Shown here piece after piece: positions 52,238-60,302 of a stretch of DNA of 64,000 nucleotides. The position numbers and the translations under genes are program-made. Position 1 is the first letter of the stretch. Every line of letters begins with the position of its first letter. The DNA comes from Ornithinibacillus caprae (GTDB lineage Bacteria; Bacillota; Bacilli; Bacillales; Amphibacillaceae): positions 310,001-374,000 of the forward strand of contig NZ_WOCA01000002.1 in assembly GCF_009728145.1 (NCBI RefSeq), given 5' to 3'. A model generated the notes under the pieces. It was not told where the DNA came from, searched no databases, and saw nothing but the letters and a program-made list of their open reading frames with translations.

Positions 52238-54163
52238 ATGCTAGACTCTCGAACAAAGATAATATTACGTGAATTAATGGCTGCACGGACTCCTGTTACT
52301 GGTTCTTATTTAGCAAAAATCAATCAGGTTACAGCACGGACAACAAGGGAAGACATCAAAAACCTTTCTACAATATTGGAAGAGCATGGGGCACAAATAG
52401 AGTCTTTAATGGGAAAAGGTTATAAACTTGAGATCAAGGAAGAAAATCTTTTCCGTCATTATTTAAAGATGATTGCCAACCATGAAGAGGCAGAGGTAGG
52501 ATTTGTTCCGAGAACTCCAGAGGAACGGACAAATTATATCATTAAACGCCTTTTACTAAATGAGGACTATACGAAATTGGAAGATCTTGCTGATGAAATA
52601 TATATTAGTAAATCAACGATTCAAAATGATATAAAGCATGTGAAAGAAATATTATGTAAATATGATATAAGCTTAGAGGCTCGCCCTAACTATGGTTTAA
52701 AGGTTAAGGGAGATGAATTGAAACTGCGTTTTTGTATGTCCGAGTATGTTTTTGAGCGGAATGATGACGGTGGGGATCAATTGATTGATTTTCACCTTGC
52801 TTCTTTTGCACAAGAGGACTTGGATAGTATTTCAGAAATCATTATGGATCAAATTAACACACATCATATTACGTTGTCAGATATTGCTATCAATAATTTG
52901 CTTGTTCACATTGCAATAGCATATAAACGGATTAAAAGTGGCTATCATGTTACCTTATATCAAACAGATATACAGGATATAGTGAAACAGAAGGAATATG
53001 AAGTTGCCAAAGAGATTGTTGAAAAGGTGGAAGACAAATTTAAGGTAACTTTTCCTGAAACAGAAATAGCATATATTGCTATTCACTTGTTAGGAACAAA
53101 AATGATATCACAGGCGAATGAGTCTGTTGAACAGGTGATGGATGAAGAAATTCTGCAAATCGTAACGGTTGCTCTTGAAAAGATTGAGAAGGAATTTAAT
53201 CTTGGAATTAAGGATGACCAAGAGTTGATTCTAGGGTTAGGATTACATCTTAAGCCTGCTGTTAATCGGTATAAATTCGGGATGAATATAAGAAATCCGA
53301 TGATCGAGGATATTAAAAAGAATTATCCGTTAGCTTTTGAAGCTGCAGTAATTGCTGGAATTGCAATTGGGGAACATACCGGTACGAATATTGATGAAAA
53401 TGAAGTAGGCTATTTAGCACTCCATATTGGTGCGGCGATCGAACGCAGGAAATTAAAGTCTGGACCTAAACGGTGTTTAATTGTGTGTGCCTCTGGATTT
53501 GGTACCGCACAATTAATCTATTACAAATTGAAAACAAAGTTTGGTAAGGATTTGGATGTGTTGGGTACTACAGAATATTATAAGCTGAAAAACTATAATC
53601 TACATGAAATTGACTTTATTGTTAGCTCGATACCAATTCAAGATAAGCTGCCAGCACCTGTTATTGAAGTGAATGCAATTTTAGGGGATAATGATTTGAA
53701 AAAAATTGAGGAATTTGTATTGGAAAATAAGCAATCCGTACAAATGTACTTTGAGCAAGAACTGATGTTTTTACGGAAAAGGTTTCAATCGAGGGATGCT
53801 GTAATAGAGTTTCTGGACCATAAACTACGGCAAAAGGGATTGGTAGATGATACGTTTTTAGAATCTATTTATGAACGTGAAAAAGTTGCACCAACTTCCT
53901 TTGGTAATTTAGTAGCGGTTCCTCATCCGATTACTCCAAAAACCGAGAAAACATTTTTAACAGTATGTACGTTGGAGAAGCCGATCATGTGGCAAGACAA
54001 GCCTGTTCAATTTGTTTGTTTATTATGTGTGAAGAAAAATAGTGAAGAAGATCTCCAAGCGATGTATGATATGCTCGCTAAAGTAATCGACAATAGTACC
54101 ATTGTACAAAAGCTAATTAAAGTAAAATCATATGAAGAATTCATGAATGTATTAATTGGATAA
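52238..54163 (+). CDS. licR: PRD-containing transcriptional activator (LicR/MtlR type)
   Basis: Multidomain PTS-controlled activator of 641 residues: N-terminal helix-turn-helix domains (about 1-130), two PRD domains (about 175-395), a galactitol-type EIIB-like domain (about 405-490, CLIVCASGFGTAQLIYYKL) and a C-terminal EIIA(Fru/Mtl)-like domain (about 500-641, VAVPHPITPKT with its phosphohistidine). PRD and EII domains are phosphorylated by HPr and the cognate PTS, giving induction when beta-glucosides are taken up. ATG at 52238 follows AAGGAGGTG. Position next to lic-type genes supports LicR. Confidence 0.9.
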   Translation: MLDSRTKIILRELMAARTPVTGSYLAKINQVTARTTREDIKNLSTILEEHGAQIESLMGKGYKLEIKEENLFRHYLKMIANHEEAEVGFVPRTPEERTNYIIKRLLLNEDYTKLEDLADEIYISKSTIQNDIKHVKEILCKYDISLEARPNYGLKVKGDELKLRFCMSEYVFERNDDGGDQLIDFHLASFAQEDLDSISEIIMDQINTHHITLSDIAINNLLVHIAIAYKRIKSGYHVTLYQTDIQDIVKQKEYEVAKEIVEKVEDKFKVTFPETEIAYIAIHLLGTKMISQANESVEQVMDEEILQIVTVALEKIEKEFNLGIKDDQELILGLGLHLKPAVNRYKFGMNIRNPMIEDIKKNYPLAFEAAVIAGIAIGEHTGTNIDENEVGYLALHIGAAIERRKLKSGPKRCLIVCASGFGTAQLIYYKLKTKFGKDLDVLGTTEYYKLKNYNLHEIDFIVSSIPIQDKLPAPVIEVNAILGDNDLKKIEEFVLENKQSVQMYFEQELMFLRKRFQSRDAVIEFLDHKLRQKGLVDDTFLESIYEREKVAPTSFGNLVAVPHPITPKTEKTFLTVCTLEKPIMWQDKPVQFVCLLCVKKNSEEDLQAMYDMLAKVIDNSTIVQKLIKVKSYEEFMNVLIG

Positions 54164-54213
54164 TGGAAAACAAACTGGTGAGACAATGCTATGATCTCAG
54201 CAGTTTTTTGCGT

Positions 54214-54271
54214 ATTCGACAAAATTCGGGTAGTGCCTGTCACTTGTCGAATTTCGACAAGTGACAGGCAC
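54214..54271. repeat. Interspersed repeat: extra half-module plus palindrome
   Basis: ATTCGACAAAATTCG (54214-54228), the module found in the half-element copies, is followed by a 39-base perfect palindrome with GTGCCTGTCACTTGTCGAA arms (54233-54271). Located between convergent licR-like and orphan genes. Confidence 0.9.
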
Positions 54272-54284
54272 CGACAAGGGAGCT

Positions 54285-55142
54285 TTAATCAACAAATTGG
54301 ATGTAGTTTTGGGCTTTGTTGGGGTAGACAGCTTGCGTTGCGAGCCAGGTCCAGTAGAAGTCATAGTTGTTCATTCCAATTGTGCCTTCTAGGAGGATTC
54401 CAGTGGAAATTGTAGTTGGAAATGCAGCAATTTGCAATGCAGTGTTTGTGTCTATATCACGGACCGAAACGATACCATCCGTGATGTTAGTTACCTCAAA
54501 TATACTATTTAAAGTTGTATCACACCCCTGTAACCTTGCTTCGATTTTTGCTATGTCTTCTAGAGGATTCAAATCTTTTTGGTGTAAGTTAGGATAGGAA
54601 TGTAAAAATAACGCATTAAATATTTTTTCACATGTTTTTAATTCTTCTAATCCATCTTCTATACACTTTTCAACGGTGCTATACCAAGAGCAGCCAGAGC
54701 GTTTATCAAGCCAGTAGATAAATTTTTTTAATTGCTTTTGAAATATTTCAGATTTATTTTGTTTAAGGGAAATATCTAGATACATGGGGAAGCATGCATA
54801 AATGAATTCTTCCCACAGTTGGGGGTGAAATTCTTTCCATGATGGGGGACAATCATCTTCTAGGTGATCCGTAAGATATTTAGAGAAGATATAGAGAAAA
54901 TCGTTCACGTGCTTACTTGATAAATTTTTCCGCTTATAAGCAATTAAATCATCTCCATAATATTCAACGAGGCCTCGATATCTCATATCAAATTGGGATC
55001 CTACATGTAATCTTTCCATAAATTCTTTGTGTTCATTGGGATCGGATATTGTTTTTACCCAAGCCCTCACCTGAAGTTGATCCGATTTGGAACCTTCTCC
55101 GGCATGTCCACTTTCGTCATGGAACATCCTAGAGTTCGTCAT
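54285..55142 (-). CDS. Protein of unknown function (285 aa)
   Basis: I do not recognise this protein. It is soluble, rich in aromatic residues and Cys/His (for example KRSGCSWYSTVEKC near residue 150, CEKIFNALFLHSYPNLHQKD), helical in the middle and ends in a beta-rich region (VTNITDGIVSVRDIDTNTAL, then GTIGMNNYDFYWTWLATQAVY). No signal peptide or membrane span. ATG at 55142 is nine bases behind AAGGAG; the ATG at 55151 abuts the ribosome site. Monocistronic, flanked by a repeat copy and the PAP2 operon leader. Confidence 0.75.
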   Translation of the reverse strand: MTNSRMFHDESGHAGEGSKSDQLQVRAWVKTISDPNEHKEFMERLHVGSQFDMRYRGLVEYYGDDLIAYKRKNLSSKHVNDFLYIFSKYLTDHLEDDCPPSWKEFHPQLWEEFIYACFPMYLDISLKQNKSEIFQKQLKKFIYWLDKRSGCSWYSTVEKCIEDGLEELKTCEKIFNALFLHSYPNLHQKDLNPLEDIAKIEARLQGCDTTLNSIFEVTNITDGIVSVRDIDTNTALQIAAFPTTISTGILLEGTIGMNNYDFYWTWLATQAVYPNKAQNYIQFVD

Positions 55143-55419
55143 ATACTTCATCTCCTTAATTATTAATTTTTAAAATGGGAAACAAACCGTGCAGAGGGGA
55201 GGTGAGTCGGGCGATACTAGAAGTTATTTATGGGGCATTCCTTTACTCCTTTCGTATTATTTAGAATAGTATAACATTAATTAATAATTTTTCCAATGAT
55301 TGATGTGATAATCCTTCATCCCTACACTTTACACAAATTTCACACTCACTTATTAATGGTTTAAAAGTTATTGGTTACACTAAAAGCAAACGATGACATT
55401 CGCTAATCGGAGGTGTCGT

Positions 55420-55479
55420 ATGCGCTTTTTGATGAAGGTATGTGTTTGTCTTGTTCCAGCTGTTTTGTATTTGGTTTAG
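55420..55479 (+). CDS. Candidate 19-residue hydrophobic leader peptide
   Basis: ATG at 55420 sits four bases behind a full GGAGGTG ribosome site and opens MRFLMKVCVCLVPAVLYLV, basic then hydrophobic, ending at TAG. It lies 41 bases before the PAP2 gene, probably on the same transcript. It may be a small membrane peptide or a translated leader that couples to the next gene. The rest of 55152-55520 is AT-rich with no other frame. Confidence 0.45.
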   Translation: MRFLMKVCVCLVPAVLYLV

Positions 55480-55520
55480 AAGTTTAAAAGTATCCCTTTA
55501 AAGAAGCGAGGTGATTGTAA

Positions 55521-56048
55521 ATGAAATATCTGAATTATGTCTATGAGGTGGATTGTCGTTACTTTCGAATAGTAAATAAAAATTTTGAGAAGCGGTTCTT
55601 GCACTCATTCTTTCGTAAAATCACTCACTTAGGCAGCGCTAGTTTTACTATTTCCATTGTATTATTCTTAATATTATTTTCAACAGGATCCACTAAACTT
55701 GCTGTTATTGCTAGTGGTATTGCTCTAGCCTTAAGTCATATACCGGTCATGCTAATTAAAAAATTCATTCCTCGAAAACGACCATATTTAGTTCTTCACG
55801 ATTGCCATGTAACGGAGAATCCATTAACAGATTGTTCTTTTCCTTCTGGACATACCACAGCATTTTTTTCTATCATTATTCCATTTTGTTTCTATTATTC
55901 TGTACTTGCAATTATTCTTTTACCTTTAGGTTTTTTAGTAGGATTATCAAGAGTTTATTTGGGCTTGCACTATCCTTCTGATATTGTTTTTGGCTGTTTG
56001 TTAGGTAGTTTGGTAGGAAGCGTTTCGTTTATATTGGTATTTCAATAA
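55521..56048 (+). CDS. PAP2 family membrane phosphatase
   Basis: Membrane lipid phosphatase of 175 residues with about five spans. The three-part phosphatase signature is complete: KKFIPRKRPY (about 79-88), CSFPSGHTTAFFS (about 108-120) and SRVYLGLHYPSD (about 149-160). Substrates in the family include phosphatidylglycerol phosphate and undecaprenyl pyrophosphate. ATG at 55521 follows AAGCGAGG. It is 20 bases from a glycosyltransferase gene, suggesting a joint role in envelope lipid metabolism. Confidence 0.92.
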   Translation: MKYLNYVYEVDCRYFRIVNKNFEKRFLHSFFRKITHLGSASFTISIVLFLILFSTGSTKLAVIASGIALALSHIPVMLIKKFIPRKRPYLVLHDCHVTENPLTDCSFPSGHTTAFFSIIIPFCFYYSVLAIILLPLGFLVGLSRVYLGLHYPSDIVFGCLLGSLVGSVSFILVFQ

Positions 56049-56068
56049 AGGGGTTATGGAGGTTTGTT

Positions 56069-57211
56069 ATGAAAATAGCTATATTCACAGATACATTTTA
56101 CCCTGACGTAAATGGTGTAGCTAAAACATTAAAGCGTTTCACGGATTATTTACGTGACCAATCGATTGAATATCAAGTATTTGCACCAAAAAGTTCAAGT
56201 GGGGATATGTTAACGAGCCATGTTCACCGGTTTACTAGTTTACCGTTTTTTCTATATCCTGAGTGCAGAATTGCATTGCCGAATGTGGTTCATATAAAGG
56301 AAGAAATTCAAGCGTTTCAACCGGATATTATTCATGTCGCAACTCCATTTAATATGGGATTATTGGGAGTTCATTATGCTAAAAAATGGAATATTCCTAT
56401 CGTAGGATCCTACCATACTGATTTTGATAAATATCTAGATTACTATGATTTTCCAGGCTTGAAGACGGTACTGTGGAGATATTTAAGATGGTTTCATCGA
56501 CCACTCGAAAGAATATTTGTTCCTTCTCAAGTAACACTAGATCATTTGAAGACACAAGGATTCAGCGGTTTATCCATTTGGTCTAGAGGGGTAGACTGCT
56601 CTCAATTTCATCCGAATTTTGACCAGTCATTAATTAGAGAAAGATATGCCATTAAGGAAAAATATATTTTATTATATGTTGGACGCCTTGCACCAGAAAA
56701 AAGTGTTCAATTATTACCTAAAGTTGCAGAGCAGCTTCTAAATTCGATAAGTCATGATGTCCACTGGCTGATTGTTGGTGATGGGCCTGAAAGGATGGAA
56801 ATAGAAAAAGCTTCTCCAGATCATATGACATTTACAGGATTTTTATCAGGAGAAGAATTGGCTCGAGTGTATTCCGCAGCAGATTTATTTGTGTTTCCAT
56901 CGGCTACGGAAACATTTGGGAATGTTGTTCTCGAATCATTAGCGTCTGGTACGCCTGTAATAGCGGCAAATGCTGGTGGTGTTCGAACGATTATTAAAGA
57001 TGGGGTGACTGGGGTTTTATGTGATCCAAAAAGCGTACCGGATTTTGCGAGTCAAATTACAACATTACTATTAGACGAGCGCAAACGAAAAATAATGCAG
57101 CTAAACAGTAGAGAATATGCACGATCTCAATCCTGGGATGCCATTTTTGAACAGTTATTGTTCGAATACAAAGAAGTAATAGCAGAAAGAATTCTAGTGA
57201 GAGCAATGTAG
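56069..57211 (+). CDS. GT4 family glycosyltransferase (lipid glycosylation type)
   Basis: Retaining glycosyltransferase of 380 residues. N-terminal GT-B domain starts IAIFTDTFYPDVNGVAKTLK; VGSYHTDFDKYLDYYDFP near 111-128 is typical of diacylglycerol/mannosyl transferases; the nucleotide-sugar site includes GRLAPEKSVQLLP near 206-218 and the EX7E motif in SATETFGNVVLESLASGTPV near 275-294. ATG at 56069 follows GGAGGTTTGTT. Likely adds a sugar to a membrane lipid; donor and acceptor are not determinable. Confidence 0.9.
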   Translation: MKIAIFTDTFYPDVNGVAKTLKRFTDYLRDQSIEYQVFAPKSSSGDMLTSHVHRFTSLPFFLYPECRIALPNVVHIKEEIQAFQPDIIHVATPFNMGLLGVHYAKKWNIPIVGSYHTDFDKYLDYYDFPGLKTVLWRYLRWFHRPLERIFVPSQVTLDHLKTQGFSGLSIWSRGVDCSQFHPNFDQSLIRERYAIKEKYILLYVGRLAPEKSVQLLPKVAEQLLNSISHDVHWLIVGDGPERMEIEKASPDHMTFTGFLSGEELARVYSAADLFVFPSATETFGNVVLESLASGTPVIAANAGGVRTIIKDGVTGVLCDPKSVPDFASQITTLLLDERKRKIMQLNSREYARSQSWDAIFEQLLFEYKEVIAERILVRAM

Positions 57212-57235
57212 CAAGGCTAGATTCGACAAAAAATG

Positions 57236-57282
57236 AGAAGTGCCTGTCACTTGTCGAATTTCGACAAGTGACAGGCACTTCT
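57236..57282. repeat. Interspersed palindromic repeat with extended arms
   Basis: A 47-base palindrome: the common core plus symmetrical AGAA/TTCT extensions. It is preceded by ATTCGACAAAAAATG (57221-57235), the module of the half-element copies. Located between convergent glycosyltransferase and tldE genes. Confidence 0.9.
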
Positions 57283-57309
57283 ACTTCTGCTTCTACTGTG
57301 ATTTTTCTA

Positions 57310-58662
57310 TTAATCTACGGTTACTGCTATGCTTTTTATTTTTAGGGATGGGGAGCCGATGTAGCCATAGCCTCCCATCGGTGAAAATTCTAAGTCTGTG
57401 CCTACTTTTTCGACGTCTTGTAGAACTTCAAAGAAGTTTCCTGCAATGGTCATTAGGTTGGTAGGTCCTGCGATTTTTCCGTCCTTGACGTAATAACCAT
57501 TTGCGGCAACTGAAAAGTCACCAGAAATTTGGTTAGCACCAGAGTGAAGACCTGCTAGATTTGTAATGATCACACCTTCATCTAATGATTCGTACAGCTG
57601 TTCATAGGATTCTTCACCTGGAACAACAAAGAAATTGGATGGGCTGATGCCAACCGTTCCTTTGTAAGAAGATTTATACCCGTGTCCAGTCGAAGCTACA
57701 CCGTCTTTTTTTGCTGTTTTTAAATTGTGGAAGTAGGTTTTTAGCTTTCCGTTTTCTACTATACTGATCTTTTTAGTTGGTACCCCTTCCGAATCAAATG
57801 TCCCACTTCGGACACCATCTGTTAATAATGGGTCATCTGTAAGTGTAACTGTTTCGGAGGCTATTTGTTCGTTCAGTTTTCCTTTTAATAAGGATTGATT
57901 CTTTTGTACGGCTTCAGCTGAAAACGATGATGCAAACGTTGCTAATAGTGCTGCCGCTGCACTGTTTTTAAAGACAACAGGATAGTTTTTGTTTGGATAT
58001 GTTTTTCCGCCTAAATAACTTAAACTTTTCTCTACAGCTTGTTTAGCAATTTCATCGGCATCTAATGTTGAAAAGTCCTTTGTAATTTCGATGTGGAAGT
58101 CGGATTTAATTTCTTCATTTTCTTTTACAACGACAGAAAAGGCAACGAAAAAGAAATTATTGCGATCACTTAATGCGATTCCTTTATTATTATACAAAGC
58201 TTTTTCTACGGATTGATCTTGTAGTCCAGCATAATCGGATTGTACGACTCGTGGATCATATGCGTAGATCTTCTTTTCAACTTCTTGTAAAAAGGCAATT
58301 TTTTGCTCGGTGGTTACTTCATCTAATGAAGAGGAGTAAAAGTCTTTTTCTTCATAGGAAGCGTTCCCCTCGAACAATTCTTCTGGTTCATCTTCAATAA
58401 GTTCGGCATTTTCTTTTACACTGTCTAGTAAAAAGTGAACGGATTCTTCGTCTAGCTTTTCCGTATAAGCGTAGCCCATTTTTCCATTATAAAGGCCGCG
58501 AACAGACACCCCATTTACAGTTGAGGATTCGTATTCATCCACTTCACCTTTGAAAATTTGGCAGGCAAAGCTATCTTGCTTTTCATAATAAAGCTCTAAT
58601 TCAGTAATACCAAGTTTCTCACCTTCTGTGAAAAGCTGATCTCGAAAAGTTGATAATTCCAT
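57310..58662 (-). CDS. pmbA: TldE/PmbA family metalloprotease subunit
   Basis: Non-catalytic partner in the TldD/TldE protease, 450 residues. Conserved PmbA features: GVSVRGLYNGKMGYAYTEKL near 50-69, the TFDSEGVPTKKISIVENGKL stretch, and the C-terminal NLAGLHSGANQISGDFSVAA block that shapes the proteolytic chamber. TldD/E process peptides into modified antibiotics and degrade unfolded peptides. ATG at 58662 directly abuts the tldD stop codon, with GGGAGGC inside the tldD end as ribosome site. Zinc residues are absent, as usual for this subunit. Confidence 0.92.
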   Translation of the reverse strand: MELSTFRDQLFTEGEKLGITELELYYEKQDSFACQIFKGEVDEYESSTVNGVSVRGLYNGKMGYAYTEKLDEESVHFLLDSVKENAELIEDEPEELFEGNASYEEKDFYSSSLDEVTTEQKIAFLQEVEKKIYAYDPRVVQSDYAGLQDQSVEKALYNNKGIALSDRNNFFFVAFSVVVKENEEIKSDFHIEITKDFSTLDADEIAKQAVEKSLSYLGGKTYPNKNYPVVFKNSAAAALLATFASSFSAEAVQKNQSLLKGKLNEQIASETVTLTDDPLLTDGVRSGTFDSEGVPTKKISIVENGKLKTYFHNLKTAKKDGVASTGHGYKSSYKGTVGISPSNFFVVPGEESYEQLYESLDEGVIITNLAGLHSGANQISGDFSVAANGYYVKDGKIAGPTNLMTIAGNFFEVLQDVEKVGTDLEFSPMGGYGYIGSPSLKIKSIAVTVD

Positions 58663-60057
58663 TTAGTTTGCCTCCCTTCCGCCAACTGTAATTTCACTGA
58701 CACGAACCATTGGTTGGCCAACATTAACTGGAATACTTCCACTTGATGCACCGCACATTCCAGCGCCATGTCCTAAGTTATTTCCAACCATATCAATCTT
58801 TTGAATTGTTTTTGCTCCATTGCCAATTAAAGTTGCACCTCGTAAAGGCTTGTCGATTTTTCCGTTTTTCACTAAGTAAGCTTCATTTATGGCAAAGTTA
58901 TAATCACCAGTTGCAGGGCTAACGGAGCCACCACCCATATATTTTGCATAAATTCCATATTCGGTATTTTCTATAATTTCTTCTGGTGTTGATTCTCCAG
59001 GTGCAATGTAGGTGTTGGTCATACGTGATGTTGGTGCAAATTTATAGGATTCTCTCCGGCCAGAACCGGTTGATTCAGCTTGCATTCTACGAGCATTGAA
59101 TTTATCAATTAGATATCCTTTTAAAATACCATTCTCAATTAGCACGTTTTTGCGTGCTTTTTCTCCTTCATCATCTATGTTGATGGATCCCCACTCATTT
59201 GTGATTGTTCCATCGTCAATATATGTAACAAGGTCTGAAGCTACCTTTTCGCCTACTTTATTGGCAAATACGGAATTGTTTTTAGCGACTGAGGATGCTT
59301 CTAGACCATGACCACATGCTTCATGGAAAATTACACCACCAAATTCATTGTCAATAATAACTGGGAATTTTCCACTTGGTGCTGGATCTGCATGTAGCAT
59401 GGTAACTGCAATGCGCGCAGCTTCTTTTGCGTAATGGTTTAGATCAAGCCCTTCGATGAATTCAAATCCTTGGTGTGCACCTGGCCCGTAAAAGCCAGTT
59501 TGCATGTCTGTTCCATTTGTAGCAACAGCTTGAATGGCTAAGCGACTTCTAACACGCTTGTCTTCCGTAAAGGTTCCTTCTGAGTTGGCGATTAAAACGT
59601 TTTGTTCTTCATCCATTAGACTAATAATTGCCTGTGCGATGGATGAATCATAATTAGTTACGATTTCATTTGCGTTTCGCAGCACGTTTAGCTTTCGAGT
59701 TTTCTCCATATTGGTTGGCATGAACTGAATGGGGTGAAGTGTTTCTCGTTTTTGTGTTTCCATTGGCAACACGATGTTTCTTTCCGTTTTTGTTCCATGT
59801 ATCGCTTGAGCGGCTGTTGTTGCTGCTTTTAGCAGACCTTCTTTTGAATTTTCATTTGTATAAGCGTATACACTATGTAGTCCTTTGAAAATACGGATGC
59901 CAATACCGAAATCACGTCCGGATAAGTTTTTTTCTAAACGACCACCTTGCAATGTCATATTGTTTGTGTAGCGATCCTCCACAAATACCTCCGAGAAATC
60001 CCCACCAGTCGTTAAAGCAGCAGATAAAACATCCTCAATTATAGACTTGCTGAGCAT
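58663..60057 (-). CDS. tldD: TldD family zinc metalloprotease
   Basis: Catalytic subunit of the TldD/TldE peptidase, 464 residues. The zinc-binding HEACGH motif is at 245-250 (FHEACGHGLEAS), with the further conserved block LGHGAGMCGASSGSIPVNVG near the C-terminus. ATG at 60057 follows GGGAGGGG; the longer frame to 60111 lacks a ribosome site. Operon tldD-tldE. No modified-peptide precursor gene is visible in the neighbourhood, so a general proteolytic role is likely. Confidence 0.92.
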   Translation of the reverse strand: MLSKSIIEDVLSAALTTGGDFSEVFVEDRYTNNMTLQGGRLEKNLSGRDFGIGIRIFKGLHSVYAYTNENSKEGLLKAATTAAQAIHGTKTERNIVLPMETQKRETLHPIQFMPTNMEKTRKLNVLRNANEIVTNYDSSIAQAIISLMDEEQNVLIANSEGTFTEDKRVRSRLAIQAVATNGTDMQTGFYGPGAHQGFEFIEGLDLNHYAKEAARIAVTMLHADPAPSGKFPVIIDNEFGGVIFHEACGHGLEASSVAKNNSVFANKVGEKVASDLVTYIDDGTITNEWGSINIDDEGEKARKNVLIENGILKGYLIDKFNARRMQAESTGSGRRESYKFAPTSRMTNTYIAPGESTPEEIIENTEYGIYAKYMGGGSVSPATGDYNFAINEAYLVKNGKIDKPLRGATLIGNGAKTIQKIDMVGNNLGHGAGMCGASSGSIPVNVGQPMVRVSEITVGGREAN

Positions 60058-60119
60058 ATGACCCCTCCCATTTTCATTTAATTTTATTAATTTTCTAAAC
60101 TTATTATACAATAACGGGA

Positions 60120-60161
60120 GGTGCCTGTCACTTGTCGAAAATTCGACAAGTGACAGGCACC
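60120..60161. repeat. Interspersed palindromic repeat
   Basis: A 42-base palindrome with GGTGCCTGTCACTTGTCGAA arms around AA, between the divergent tldD and fdhA units. The centre has one base more than in the other palindromic copies. Confidence 0.92.
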
Positions 60162-60205
60162 AGTCGAAATGACATATAAATAGAAAATAAAAAATAGTAT
60201 AAGTA

Positions 60206-60257
60206 TTGAAATAATTTGGATAAGGTGTTATATTGGTAACGAGTGACAGCGCTTACA
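60206..60257 (+). promoter_or_regulatory. Promoter and downstream cre site of fdhA
   Basis: TTGAAA (60206-60211), 17-base spacer and TATATT (60229-60234) form the promoter. TGACAGCGCTTACA (60244-60257) matches the CcpA cre consensus at 13 of 14 positions and lies just past the expected start, a roadblock position. Confidence 0.72.
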
Positions 60258-60302
60258 CATTTTAACACCATTTTAAAATTCTAATTTAAGGAGTGGGTTT
60301 AT

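Noticed and set aside
57057-57464. Short frames on both strands starting MPVTCR-STSDRH
   Set aside because: They are translations of the palindromic repeat, and the same peptide start appears at other copies such as 54191-54415.
2376-60161. CRISPR array or phage attachment sites as the source of the GTGCCTGTCAC repeats
   Set aside because: Copies are kilobases apart, palindromic, without spacers, integrase or phage genes.
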